64,000 nt of DNA from positions 2,361,001 through 2,425,000 of the forward strand of contig JAILWY010000007.1 of the NCBI GenBank assembly GCA_022113835.1, given 5' to 3'. The notes beneath the pieces are model-generated. The model saw only the letters and a list, made by a program, of their open reading frames with translations. It had not been told where the DNA came from and did no database searches. This DNA is from Atopsyche davidsoni. Lineage: Eukaryota; Arthropoda; Insecta; Trichoptera; Hydrobiosidae. Every line of letters begins with the position of its first letter. Positions within the stretch are counted from its first letter, which is position 1. Shown piece after piece: positions 26,298 through 37,834 of the stretch. The position numbers and the translations under genes were made by a program.

Positions 26298-29200
26298 AAA
26301 TCAATAATATGTAATACTTCTTCTGTAGCAAGCTGTAGAAGAAGGTACTTTCAGAGCATATCATACCACGCCCACTTCTCTATTACTGATCCTTTACACA
26401 CGCTCACGATACAGCCATCCACAAGTACCAAAATGGGAAGAGCGCAGAAGTGACTACTCGCTCTCAAATAATTTGACGATGAAAACATATTTTTTCTCGA
26501 CATTCGTTGAGTGTGTTTGTATGGTCTTTCTAGTGTAAATGCATTGTATATTTGCGAGAAATATCATTGCCTGCAGTGTAATTTTGGGTAAGCGAGTGCA
26601 TCCCATGACTGCATGGGGGTGGTGCAGCGACTCCGCCCTCGGCGGGCCCATCGATGCCTGCCTATCGCGCTCGATAAGCCGGAGCCAATCTGACGTGAAG
26701 AGCCGTCAGTTTCGCTCGACTGGGCCGGGGAGGGTGGCGAACCGGACTGGGGTAGTCCCAGTGCCTTATTAATAAAATAACGACAGCTACTTTTAAAGAT
26801 TTTTTCGTCCCTTGGGGTTGTCGATGCAACGCATCATACGTTTGTACTGGGGCCATCTTCAAGGATTGGTTCCTATCACAGCAAGTGCATTTCTCCGATT
26901 GAGAACGAAGCGTTTAATATATCCACTACACTACAGAATCGTTAAATTTATTTGACTACTATGTGATTACGGTCTATTTTGTTGTTTGAACAGAGCAGTG
27001 TGTTCATTTGAATTAATATATTTTTATTTAAATGAATTTAATGTTTATTTACTGTCGCTTCGGCACTGGCCGGATGGACCGCCGGGAATATAAGGCGGCA
27101 TTGTCTAAACCCGAGAATATTGAATATTCATTAATGTTGAATGATTTCACAAATTACTTACCAATATTAAAAATGCATTGATTGCCGGATTTGTAGATTG
27201 CCAATCACACTTCCCTAGAGTGATTAGTACAGGCTGATACATTTAGCAAATTGAGAGATATTTCAGAGATTATAAAATATTTAAATGTTCATTTAACACG
27301 GTATTATTTCTATATAAATTTTAACATAGATTAAATTCGCAATACACACACAGTTTAAAAAAAATGTTTTATATTGATCTGAATCTAAAAAATATATTGC
27401 AGGATTTAAAGCAACTCCAAGATGCAAAAAATCACAGAGAACAAGTGGTAGGAGATTTGATTTTCACTGTTTTTATCCACCCCACTAATAAACCTGAATG
27501 GTATTTCGAATGCATGAAAGGACGCAGAGTAATCTTGACATCTCGAATGGTATTGAATGTAATAAATAAAAAGCCCTCCAGGTATGCAAAGCTGTCCACT
27601 TGCTATCGAGCCAGATCTCCATTCACAGCCGATTGAGTGTTTCTTTTGGGTCCCTTCGAGAATATCTTTCGCGAGTGCGCCGGAAGAAGATTCGAGCAAT
27701 CGTCATATTGCTTTATTCCTGAACAAAGCACAGGTTCTTTCATGGCATGGACGCAGATGTAATCTCTAGACAAGGGAGGCGGAAGTACCAACTTGAAAGG
27801 CTTCGATAATTTATGTTAATTAAATAATTCATGTTTCGTTTCGTTCGTTTTATACATAAACATTTATCATCATTAAATGATAAACAACGAGACAGTAATA
27901 GTAAATATTAAATACTATTTCATTAAAATATATTGCTATCTGAAGATGGAGAAAACTATTTTCACGAAAGTAGTATAATAAACTGGTGTTTAGGTAGCGT
28001 ATTGTTTTTTTTTTTAATAAATATTAAAAATGCTTATTTTTGAATTCGATACTTTTAAGGAAATTTTTTCGGTTACTCTAAACTACACAAATCTGCAAAA
28101 CTTGAAAATGTAAGAAAGCAATGGAATCAGTTGACGAGTGATGTCTGATTTCATATATCTCTTGAAATTTTTCGTGTTGTATTTGAGATAATCAATACCA
28201 ACTATTGAACCAAGTGGCTGTTTATTATATAAATACTTTTTTTACTTAACTAGATGCTTTTAAAATATATAAGTATTTTTGACAATATTATAAAATTTTG
28301 GAATACTTCCTTCAATATGAACTCGGACATTGTCTACGGAGCGTCACACAGTGGACCGTGGCATTTGTACGAAAATGAAAAGAGGCTTTTTAAATTCAAC
28401 AGTAATTTTCACAATCGAATTTAGCGACCTAGAGGGGGTGGGGACGCTCCGAGGGGCGCGCATCAAAGGTTTCGCAGTAATCTGATTTGCGGACAAAGAC
28501 CATTTATATGTTTCAGCGTCTTTCAGCATCTTTCAGCGTCGGCGGGGCCGGCTGGCGGGACTTCCGGGAAAAGTGATTTTTTTGCAGGAAGATGAAATGA
28601 GATCGGCGACGGAGTCGATTTGTGGCGCGGAAATTAAATATTTGAAATATCAAATGTTTATATTTGATGATATCAATTTTTATTGAATATATATTTTGTA
28701 TATTATCTATATTTTTCTACGGTATTCTATCAACCTCAATGTCTCGCTTTTAAAATTATGTAAAAATTTTCATAAAGTAAAATATATGATAACTCATATC
28801 AGGCAGGTTTTATTTCTAATAACCCACGATCGATCATGATCGTAATCTCCTAGCTGTTCGGTTATTTGTCGAATAAGATGATCGGCTTACTAAGATTTGT
28901 GAGATAAACAAAATAACGCAACAAAACGAAGACTCGCGGCCATACAGGAATGTCGCATAAATCAGGACACTGTCGCCATGTTTGGGCCGCAGGGAGCTCA
29001 GGGATGTGAAAGGTGAACCCCTCGGGTCAGACACCAGGAAAGTGCATTTCAATTCCGCAGAATCATTTGAGAATTTACTACAAAAGAATACAAACATAAC
29101 TGCCATTGTTAATAGAGTAAAAATCTATGATATTTACTGTAGTCGATGATATAATAATTCCGGTAATATAAACTAGTTTTAACTGTTTTTTTTTTGGTGT

Positions 29201-29460
29201 TGGGATCATCGTCAGGGGTATATAAGAATTTATAGTTCCAAGAGATGATTTCAGCACAAAATCGAAACGTCGGAAGGCTGAAGGCTCCAAGCAGCTCAAC
29301 TGTAAGTCTACGAACATACATATTTGCTGTATATTTAACAAGAAAGTTATCCAAATATTGCTAAAAATCGGATGAAGGTCGTGTTTCCAATAAAGTAATT
29401 AAAAACTGCCTATTGTATTTATTTTGCATAATGTCACATTGATTAATACTCTATAATTGA
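26298..29460. other. Intergenic DNA, no gene recognised
   Basis: GC-richer islands occur at about 26600-26770 and 28420-28560. A frame at 27364-27636 has no recognisable domain. At 29195-29290 the words GGGATCATCGTCAGGGG and AAAATCGAAACGTCGG recall the layout of the hairpin elements at 32.2 kb. Confidence 0.45.
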
Positions 29461-29700
29461 TTTTTTTTTGTGAAGACCGTCTCACAGGAAGTACGATTTT
29501 GCCTATACAGGTTTTATTGATTGATAATGATTAAGTACATTTTTTCAATTATTGAAAATTGATTACTTAGAAAAATACCCACATCTCCAAGCTTACATGG
29601 CCAGTGCATTACCAATTATACCAACGAATCACTACTACTAAGCAAGAATTTTTGACAATCATATCCTATAAATGAAACAACGTACTTATTATGCCAATTA
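29461..29700. mobile_element. SINE-associated repeat, left half of a large inverted duplication
   Basis: This holds the GAAGACCGTCTCACAG segment (about 29474-29525), the TAAGTACATTTTTTCAATTA segment also seen as an arm at 26 kb, and a minus-strand tRNA-Thr-like head at about 29577-29632. That head reads TTGGTAATGCACTGGCCATG then TAAGCTTGGAG on the minus strand. The following 60 bp (to 29700) recur inverted at about 29890-29950. Confidence 0.65.
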
Positions 29701-29821
29701 AATATTGTGTAACTTGCAATACTAGACTTTTAACCCAAAGTACTGAGTGAAGCATTTGAATCCGATTTATTATTTTTAAAGTCTATTTAATTAAGCTTAT
29801 ACACGCACTTAAATATATTAT

Positions 29822-30055
29822 TGATTTTTTGTGAAGACCGTCTCACAGAAAGTACGATTTTGCCTATAGAGGTTTTATTGATTGATTATGTAAATTTTGG
29901 CATAATAAGTACGTTGTTTCATTTATAGGATATGATTGTTAAAAATTCTTGCCTAGTACTAGGGATTCGTTGGTTTAAGCTTGGGGGTGTGGGTTTCAAA
30001 TCCCACACATATCACGATGATATTTTTCTATGAGTTTCTTTAATCAACTTCGTTT
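29822..30055 (+). mobile_element. SINE-associated repeat, right half of the inverted duplication
   Basis: It opens with another GAAGACCGTCTCACAG segment. It continues with GCATAATAAGTACGTTGTTT and ATAGGATATGATTGTTAAAA, the inverse of 29640-29700. It ends with a plus-strand tRNA-Thr-like head: GTTGGTTTAAGCTTGGGGGT, then a B-box-like GGGTTTCAAATCCC (29991-30004) and the CACGATGATATTTTTCTATG tail. Confidence 0.65.
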
Positions 30056-30508
30056 CGTAAAGTTTCGATCATTCAGTGATTATTTTCCAATCGTCACAAG
30101 ACGACTGAAAGTCTTCGAGGTTTGCCTTGGGCCGCATGGATTATTCAGGGGCGCAACGGAAGCGGCCGGCCCGCACCCCCGGACTCCTGAAAGGGTTTCG
30201 CTGTAGCGGCCAGTGCCGGTGAGGGCCTCTGCCAGCAACTGGCACCGCACCACCTGCACACGAGGCCTAACACCGAAACGTGTGACGTCACGCCCACCTA
30301 CACTACCACGAATACATGCTCCAATACAAGGAACTGTGACGCTATAGATCATAGGCTCCCAAACTATTTTTTTCGTCGACCCCTTGCCTTGCCAATATTG
30401 AATTTTCACAAACTCATCAACTGAAAACACATTTTTGACATCTAATATAGAACTCACTTTCATAGGGTTAACTGTACAGAGGATTTAAAAATAAAAAAAG
30501 TTAAAATA
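30056..30508. other. GC-rich island followed by a possible hAT-type end
   Basis: 30100-30310 is distinctly GC-rich and contains TGACGTCA (30283-30290). 30347-30385 (ATAGGCTCCCAAACTATTTT then TCGTCGACCCC) resembles the 'CAGTGGCTCCCAAACT' termini of hAT elements. No gene is recognised. Confidence 0.35.
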
Positions 30509-30800
30509 CAGGGTGCGCCATATTTAATGTCGGTATGTAAACATTGAATTACTTTGACATTTATCAACATATTGACTTGAATAAACTTATTTTGAAACGT
30601 CAATTCAATGCAATTTGTTTCACACTCAAAAAACGCGTTTCTGTGACGAAAATTCTTTGGACTTGTGATGTCAAAAAAAGGCGACATTGACTGGCCACCC
30701 AGATCTCCAGATTTGACTCTTTTGGACTTCTTTTTGTGTAGTTATTGATGAGCTCAAGACAAACATTCGTGCCGAAATCATCGCTATGCAATCGAACTGG
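30509..30800 (+). mobile_element. Mariner-like fragment of a third family
   Basis: The fragment starts with an inverted-repeat-like CAGGGTGCGCCATATTTAAT. Further on, the plus strand encodes DIDWPPRSPDLTLLDFFL, the region around the third catalytic aspartate of mariner-type transposases. A stop and frame change follow, then DELKTNIRAEI. About 290 bp of a roughly 1.2-kb element remain. The PPRSPDLT motif separates it from the two PPYSPDLAP families elsewhere in the window. Confidence 0.75.
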
Positions 30801-30866
30801 GAACCAGTGCTATAGATACATATCGTATTCTCAACAATTCACTAAAGATTTTTATATTACATTAAA

Positions 30867-30998
30867 TAAAATACTTGAGTGATTTTTCCTCGTATTGATT
30901 TTTTTGGTGACCGGTTTCGCTAACCTTTCAGTTTGATAATGCCAACATATGCCACAGTGAATATTGAAATGGAATTCTACCAAGTACTCTCAGGCAAA
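30867..30998 (+). repeat. Short copy of the ACCGGTTTCGCCAAC hairpin family
   Basis: It reads AAATACTTGAGTGATTTTTC, GTGACCGGTTTCGCTAACCT and TTGATAATGCCAAC, then an inverted copy of the dispersed GGAATTC..CCAAGTACTCTC motif. The central part present at 13.4 and 45.9 kb is deleted. Confidence 0.65.
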
Positions 30999-32148
30999 AA
31001 AAATAATTACATAAAAATATTTATAGCAGGTAATATCTTGACCAATAGTATCGCTGTCCAAAAAAAAAGACGAATTGTATTTTTATTATAAACTGTATCA
31101 AAAATGATTATGCAGATCTCACGCAAATTAAGTAATAGCCTGTATGTACTGAAATATAAAAGAAAATGTTTTATAGTCTACTTTGAAAAGCCAAGACAAC
31201 TAGAAAAAATAAAAATAAAAAAGTCATTGATATTTCTTTTAATATGTATTTAAAAAAAGTATATAAAATTGTTGTAAGTAAGAGTATATCAGACTGGTAT
31301 TAAAATTTCAGAATCACGCGCATTATGCACACTATTTTTCCAAATGTTAATTCCGCGTATGATTTCTACGATAATTTGTACCGTCATAACTATTGTAAAA
31401 TATTATATATAGTCATACATAAATATATAGTTTTTATCTCGAAATGACAGCCATTTGGTTTGTGTCATTTGTTATCAGAATTCGTACATATTACAAATGT
31501 GGCATATTTATTAAAAATTTATGCAACTGCCAGAGACTTGAACATGGAAATAAAATTGGTTGGGAGCTGTCATGGGAATTGACAGTCATATTGTGGTTAT
31601 TAAAATTAATTGCTAGCTCAAATAAATGTAGTTTTTAAATAATATCATATTTTAGGTAAAAACGCCAAAATATATTTATGGTAAAATAACGCATTAATTA
31701 ATTCTAACTAATACATAAATGAATAGATTAAATCCTTTGTACTGTAACATTTTAGATGACTATAAATGCAGACGAATTTCAGTCGATTTGTTTGAAAAGA
31801 TACTAAGATAGTAAAATTATCAGAATTCTGCAAATTCTTAGCACACAAAAAAATGGTGTCTTATAAATTTTGAAGAGTGGAATAAATAAATAAGATATTT
31901 TCAAGCAGCTGTAAAAATAATTATTTAAGATATATATATTTTTTATTAAACTTGAATCAAATATCTATTTTTTGGCATTGGAATTAAATTGATGTGTTAA
32001 AAATTATATTTTATACGAATACGAAATATTTATCTCCAATGTTACTAAGATAGCAAGGGAAAAATATATTTTTTACGATGTATAAAAGTCGACATTTGAT
32101 TTTTTATTTTATAAGTGAATATATATACAATTTATTAATTAATTATAA
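30999..32148. other. AT-rich intergenic DNA, nothing recognised
   Basis: No supported gene, RNA or repeat was seen. Confidence 0.55.
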
Positions 32149-32353
32149 AGATAACTTTGTATTCTTACTGCACTTTGAGTTTATTATATTTTTTGCATGA
32201 CTAGTTTCGAACAATAGTTTTGGTGATCATCAATGCATAACAAATCATTTTTGTTATGCATCTGATGATGACCAAGTCTGTTGGTCGAAACTAGTCATGC
32301 ATAAAATATAATAAACTCAAAGTGAAGAAAGAATACAACGTTACCCTTATCTT
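32149..32353. repeat. Palindromic element with about 95-bp arms
   Basis: The left arm (about 32149-32244) includes GCATGACTAGTTTCGAACAA. The right arm (about 32250-32353) includes its inverse, GGTCGAAACTAGTCATGCAT. ACTTTGAGTTTATTATATTT pairs with AAATATAATAAACTCAAAGT. The arms differ by scattered substitutions and small gaps, and the loop is only a few bases. The order CTAGTTTCG ... CATCATCAG ... GCATAAC parallels the 13.3, 30.9 and 45.8 kb family. It is most likely a foldback MITE; transcription would give a long hairpin RNA. Confidence 0.8.
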
Positions 32354-34431
32354 CACCTTGTCCCTCAACAAAATTAAAAAAATATATATATAAGCCTGAA
32401 AATGAAAGTTATCCTTGAATTGATACAAAAATGCAGATGTGATTTTGTTAATAGCAATAAATTTTAAGCAATTTCTGTGTGCAATAAATTTTTCCTCATA
32501 TGTTCCAGACCCCCGGGGGACCGTTTAGCGCGTGCTCCGTGACGTCACCAAATACTGTACTATCATCCCCCTCTGCCAACCTACCCTCGATTTGCTGGAC
32601 GTCACGTGACAAAGTTAAATAATGCGTCAGCCGGATGTCCGGCGGCAGCGTGAATGGACACGAATGCGTACTTTATGTTGTGTAGAAACTAAGATATACA
32701 GAGATTCTTAATGATGTAGAAGGAAAACCTTCCCTGATAAGCCAAGTATTTTTTCAGATCAAAAATATATGATGATTGTATCGAACATAGTGCCTATGGG
32801 AAAAAAATCTTTTAAAAGCGCAATCGGTTTATTTTTGAATTATCTAGCAGCAAGTGTATTAGTTTAACGGCTGCACGACGTTTAGAGGGCCGGATGAAGG
32901 CAGTTTAAATCGAAGTATCATATGGTACCCCTAGAGAGGAGACGAGGCAGAGATGGGGTGGAGACAGGGTGGTCAGTAAGCGGGCATTTAAAACTGCTAG
33001 TGTCCTCCCTGAATGGCGTATTTATGTAAACTTATGCGGGCGTGACGGACGCCCCCAGGGGAGAAACAAACTAGAGGGTTGCGTATAAATTACTGACATA
33101 AACATAAAGGCTTTTTTTAAAAATGTACATAGAGTTGACTTGTTAGTAAACTTGTATATCGTCGATTTATTCTTAGAAATTTCTAATTATAACTCACATT
33201 TTTTTATAGTTTAAAATTGACTGACATTCAAGTACAGGTAAGCTGAACTTATACTACTTAAATAATTTTAGCACGTAGCCTTAAAAGCTTATTTTTTTAA
33301 TGTAAGTGTAATAAGTTCTTAACAAGTGAAGTTTATTTCCTTAATATTTTTGTTGCAAGTAAAATATCACATTTTTTGTAAATTTTAAGTGTTTTTGTGG
33401 TTCGTATTAAAATAACAGCTTATCACATAAGTGACAATGTATTTATACTCATGCATTTTTATACTTCAACAAGCATTCAACTTTAAAATATATAAGCGTT
33501 TTGTAATCGAGTATGATTAAAATATAACAAATTTGTTTGAAAGCGATCTGTTCTGTTCATCCCTTAGAAAAGTCGCAAATGAGGGAAGTTATGAATGGCC
33601 GGCGAGTGAGTACAACTTTACACTAAGACAGGAACTGCGCATGACGGGAAACATTAAAACTGTCAAACACGCCGGAAACGGCCTGCAGTCCTCGTAAGTG
33701 CGCGTCGCTGTACCGGAAGTGGACAGTTTAAGGAGTTTCAAAAGGTTATTTATTGTAAAAACCGGATCTGGGTAAAAACTTTAACAGACTCAAGAGGGTG
33801 TCTGGATTGGCTGTGTTATGGGTTTTGAAGTGCCATTAGAAAAAAATGCCTATGACAATTTAATGGCATTTTTATACAATAATCTTAAAATATATATATG
33901 AAAATTTCCTCAAGTACAAATGTGTTTTATTGAATAAATATATATATATATATATTTTATCTTGGAAATACATTAGAGAAGTTAAAAGAGATTGGTTGCT
34001 ACAGAAAATATTAATATGGAAGATATCACTGTATACTCTCTTTTTTTATAATGAATTTTGGTAATTGGGTCGACTTTGAGCAATTCTGATTGGTCAATAT
34101 TTTTAAAAATCAGCCAATAAAAACATTCAATTTTAAATTAAATATTGTTGGTGCATTAAAATATTAATTAATATAGTCCGGACATAATTGATATTTTTCG
34201 TATTCTAACCTGTTGTCTGCAATGTTTAGTTATAGATGTACATTTTAAAGTTGCTATTAAAAATAATTATTCGTTGCATACTTGCCTCAATTCGATCCAA
34301 TTACCAGAATTTTTATTTACTACTTATTTTATATTTTTACATTAAAATATAAAGAAATTTTTTAATATTTTTGGAATTAAATATTTTTGTGCATTATATG
34401 TATTATTGACTATTAATGGTGCCCGCCGCCC

Positions 34432-34482
34432 GATCGGCATTCTAGAATGTGCTTTTAGGTACAAAAAGGTTGGGGACCCCTG
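34432..34482. repeat. hAT-like terminal fragment
   Basis: The end reads ACAAAAAGGTTGGGGACCCC TG. In reverse this is CAGGGGTCCCCAACCTTTTT, the hAT-type terminal pattern. The other terminus and a target duplication were not located. Confidence 0.45.
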
Positions 34483-37400
34483 CTATACAGTTTATAGTAT
34501 ACGTAAAATTTATTTTATTTTAGTAATTTTTTGTTTTGAATAGAAATATAATCTGAAAACACTTTTTATTTATTATACGTAAACAGACCGACTAAACAGA
34601 AAAACTATTTTATAAAACTCAAAAGATGTATACTGCCGTACAGTGATTAAATATATTTCTTGGATTTTTAGTAATTTCATGTATTATTGATAACCTCAAT
34701 ATTATATACACATTGAACCTGTTTGAGTTACAAAGATATATATGAAAATATTTGATTATTAAAATTTGTACATTTATTAAATGGACGTTCAATTTTCGTT
34801 TACGAAGTGAGGTTTTTTTTAAATATTTTAATTCTAATTGTTTATTACAAAGCTCTTGAAATTATATAGTGTGGCATAAAAGTATTTTTATAACATTCTT
34901 TTTTTTTAACGAAAGATGATTCCCGTATGAACTACCAGTTTCTTTGATCGAAACTAAGAGTTATAAAACATATTACTTATAAAGTTTTATCGCAAAGATG
35001 AATAACACACTTATCGCAAATCGCCAACAGCCCCCCGCCCTTATTCAAACAAAAACAACGCCAAAAGGCTAACTTCGGTACAGCTCCCTTAAGAGGGACG
35101 CAGGTTATGGGAACACAAACAAAAGTCCAGCGTAATCCTCACTTGGCTGAAGAAAGGCCAACGAGGCGGTGTCTCTGGAGGCCACGGAGACACAAAGGCC
35201 TTGGCTCAGCCTAGCACAATATCAATATATTTTAAATAAATATTTATAATCACGGGGTTGAAAATGCAGGGAACCATGTAAAATATAATTTATTTTAATA
35301 TTTACAGGAAAACAACAAAAAAGCAGATTATGCTCAAAAAGTACAAAACTCGTGACCTTTAAATATTTAATTATATATATTTTAATGAGTTTTCAAAGAT
35401 AAATTATAAATTATCCTGCAGTTTTGCTTCCGGCAACAGCTTAGAGCATAAATAAATACATGCTTTCACAAATCGCAACAATTGGGTCAAATTAAATTAT
35501 GTTTAATCAAAAACTCCCGAGTTTTATCCGTTAAACCTTTTATCTAACGATCCCAAATTATTACTGATTAAAAACACAGTATTAAACAAACAACAATTTA
35601 ATTTTCCGAGCTCGAACCAACATGGCGGCGGTCGGAGAGGGCGAGAGGGGGGGGAGGGGAGGGGGAAGAACAGTGGTGCCAACTTTGCGAAAACTCTCCG
35701 AAATTGAATGCTAACCAATAATTATAATTTTATACCGATTGTGAGCAACTCCCAGCGAGTTATAAAACGCCCTGAAACACGCCCGCGGAATAAAACTTTG
35801 CGAGTTCCGAATTTCGGATATTACGAGTGGCGGCGCGAACTTCGCGTGAATTACGAGACACCGAAGTCGCATTCGCGAAAATGTAGCGCTGTATACACAG
35901 CTCTATTGAAATCGTCCATATACGATGCCAGAGAAAAATCAATGGATAAAGAGGCGTTTAACTGACGTGGATGCGGAATTAAGAAGTACAGGGCAAGTAC
36001 AAGGTTAGACAGGAAGGTATGGATGCTTTGAACGAGGCGCTATGCGAGTTAAGGATAACCTTGTTGATAAAGAGTGGGAGTATCTGGTTATCTGCAAATT
36101 TTTGCAATGGCAACATCCAAGTTACACAATGAAAAAATAAAATTTAAGCTCCGTCGAAAAATGAGTGTATAACTGTTATTTCAAATCATCCATACTTCCA
36201 TGTCTAACCTTGTACAAGACAAACATATGTTCAATGAAATAGTCACCAAATTCTAAGCAAAAGCACTTAGAGAAGAATATTGCTACGTGCATAGGCTGCT
36301 TACTAACCGGAAACAATGGGCGCTTACCGTTTGATCAATGGCGATATTATTAAAGCTGTAAAAATTATACTATCCAAAATACGGAGTTGGTTAACAGAGC
36401 TATAGAACTTACTTGGAGTCAACGTGTACTAAATCTATTCCACTGGACCACGAGTGATGATGTCTAATAATATATGACATGTCATAACTTGTTAAGAAAA
36501 CAAAAAGCGGTACGCACTAGTGAATATATCTATAGAATAAGAAGTTTTCTCAAATGTTTACACAGAATTACTCGGCATCTAAAGTTGCAGGGGCGGAACG
36601 TTTTGAATTTACATACATGATATATCACAAGCCTGCCAGTGATTGGCAGCCAAAAGTACACTGCAATAATCGGCAGTGTCATGCTATGCATTTATCTGAA
36701 CTGCCTTCGCATTACCAGCAACTTATTACGTATACATTAAGGGGAGATTTCTAATGAACCCTGAATGCACCTTTCTAAGAACAACCAAAAAATATATATA
36801 TTTCATCTTAGTACAAAGTATTTAATGACTTTTATTGTTTGCCTGTTGTGGTCGTATAATGTATAAATTAAAAACATATAATGCTTTGAAGCCAAAAGTA
36901 TGTTTTTTAGTTATTTTTATTACAGCATAGCATTGAGCATATTTGCATGATCTAAAATTGCAAACTTTTCATAAAAATATATTTAATTTATTTCACAGAT
37001 TTAAATAAATATATTGGTGATAATTCAATAAATTTTACAGGCGAAAAAATCAGTGCTTGAATTAAATAATTGATAAACCAGTTAGTTTTCACTAAGTTTT
37101 ACTTTCAAGAACGTTGCATGGGTCTTGGGGTAGGTGGTTGCCTGCAAAACGAGAGCAGAGGTCCGAGGGTGCGCCTGGGGGGGGCGGGGATGGGGATGGG
37201 GATGATCTGCATGAAGACGTCACCGCCAGGTGGTGCCGCGTGATTGATTACGTCACAAGCCGTGGCAGTCATCCGCTCTCGAACCAGACTACAGTAACTT
37301 CCGGTCTGTATATTGAATAGTCGAGTTTCCGGCGGGGAGTTTTATGATTTGAGAAACGTGTAGATTTATTTGTCGATTAAGTTTATTTTGTTTTTACGCA

Positions 37401-37744
37401 TTAAAATTTACTATATATGTGTGTGTAAACATAACGTAAATCCCTTATTATTTAATTCTGCATAATTGTACTGCTTAGCTGTAATTTTTTATAGTCAAAA
37501 CTTGCCTATACCCTGGGTGAAAAAATACATAAATTCATATTATAGACTAGTTGGTGCAAGTATCGACTCTAATAACCTACCTGACTTAACACGATGCCTG
37601 CTATAACTTGTATTTAATCCACCTGTCTATATTTATATATTACTAAGAACGTAAAAATCGCTAATAATGTATTCATTGTTATTTACTTTAACTTCCATAT
37701 TAATAAAAATGCTTCACAATTTTTTTATTTTATATTTAACGCGG

Positions 37745-37834
37745 ACCTCCTGACGTTGTTCAGGGACCCCCAAATCGATTTTAATTTTCAATGAACCCCC
37801 TGAATGATCCCAGGGACCACTGTGAGAAGCACTG
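37745..37834. repeat. hAT-like terminal fragment
   Basis: Read on the minus strand the end is CAGTGCTTCTCACAGTGGTC, followed by runs such as CAGGGGGTTCATTGAA and TTTGGGGGTCCCTGAACAAC. This matches the 'CAGTG-TTCTCA' start of many hAT elements. No transposase and no second end were found. Confidence 0.45.

Noticed and set aside
32149..32353. LTR or tRNA-related element
   Set aside because: Arms are inverted rather than direct and there is no B box; a foldback element fits better.
35622..35711. ATGGCGGCGG start with a Kozak-like context and a 30-codon frame
   Set aside because: Low-complexity GC/purine-rich island; the short frame ends at a TAA and no downstream exon can be linked.
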